26,730 nucleotides of DNA from M0108 sp937862735 (GTDB lineage: Bacteria; Pseudomonadota; Gammaproteobacteria; Chromatiales; Chromatiaceae): assembly GCA_937862735.1 (NCBI GenBank), contig CALMDH010000293.1, positions 1 through 26,730 on the forward strand, given 5' to 3'. This document shows, one piece after another, positions 26,705 to 26,730 of this stretch. The notes beneath the pieces are model-generated. The model saw only the letters and a list, made by a program, of their open reading frames with translations. It was not told the origin of the DNA and ran no database searches. A program made the position numbers and the translations under genes. Positions within the stretch are counted from its first letter, which is position 1; the number at the start of each line of letters is the position of its first letter.

Positions 26705-26730
26705 TTGAATATAATGATCATTTCATGGTA

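Overview
The window reads as chromosomal DNA of a GC-rich Gammaproteobacterium. The ilvI-ilvH-ilvC order with a short class I ketol-acid reductoisomerase, the acetolactate synthase sequences and the envelope genes suggest a Chromatiales-like (purple sulfur) bacterium. The genus is inference and cannot be fixed from this sequence alone. No rRNA, tRNA, CRISPR array, insertion sequence or phage gene was seen.

Layout. (1) 85-2967: an orphan membrane hybrid histidine kinase (DISM-type 7TM sensor, PAS, HisKA, HATPase, receiver). (2) 2968-3319: a leader with a UUCG hairpin, a six-codon mini-ORF and a terminator-like hairpin, followed by ilvI, ilvH and, after a palindromic repeat, ilvC (3320-6828). 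This block makes branched-chain amino acid precursors. (3) 6893-9251: a GT2 glycosyltransferase, a DUF2304-like small membrane protein and a GT4 glycosyltransferase. They meet an opposing two-gene operon (9211-11891, minus strand) that encodes a polytopic membrane protein and a membrane protein of unknown function. (4) 12317-14555: two exported proteins, one NTF2-like and one 542-residue surface-type protein of unknown function, closed by a strong terminator. (5) 14912-17603: a parvulin-type periplasmic prolyl isomerase, a PAPS-dependent sulfotransferase and a GT-B-like glycosyltransferase. (6) 17833-18534: an AT-richer exported protein of unknown function with its own terminator. (7) 18738-26459: a pyruvyltransferase-like protein, an ABC-2 polysaccharide exporter (Wzm/Wzt type) and a 1553-residue multi-domain enzyme. 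The window ends in a short broken sulfotransferase-like start.

The right two-thirds looks like a cell-surface glycan locus. Glycosyltransferases would build a chain, sulfotransferase and pyruvyltransferase-like enzymes could decorate it, and the Wzm/Wzt pair would export it. The best candidate for something undescribed is the 21798-26459 gene. One polypeptide joins a sulfotransferase-like domain, a coiled coil made of three 42-residue repeats, and a GT2 domain flanked by two related GT-B domains. It lies 77 nt behind the exporter ATPase gene, so it may be a one-protein synthesis and modification assembly. The two exported proteins of unknown function near the glycan genes are possible acceptors or surface-layer components, but that is inference.

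Base composition drops from clearly GC-rich (about 1-11.9 kb) to more AT-rich from about 17.6 kb onward. This suggests that the distal surface locus has a different history.
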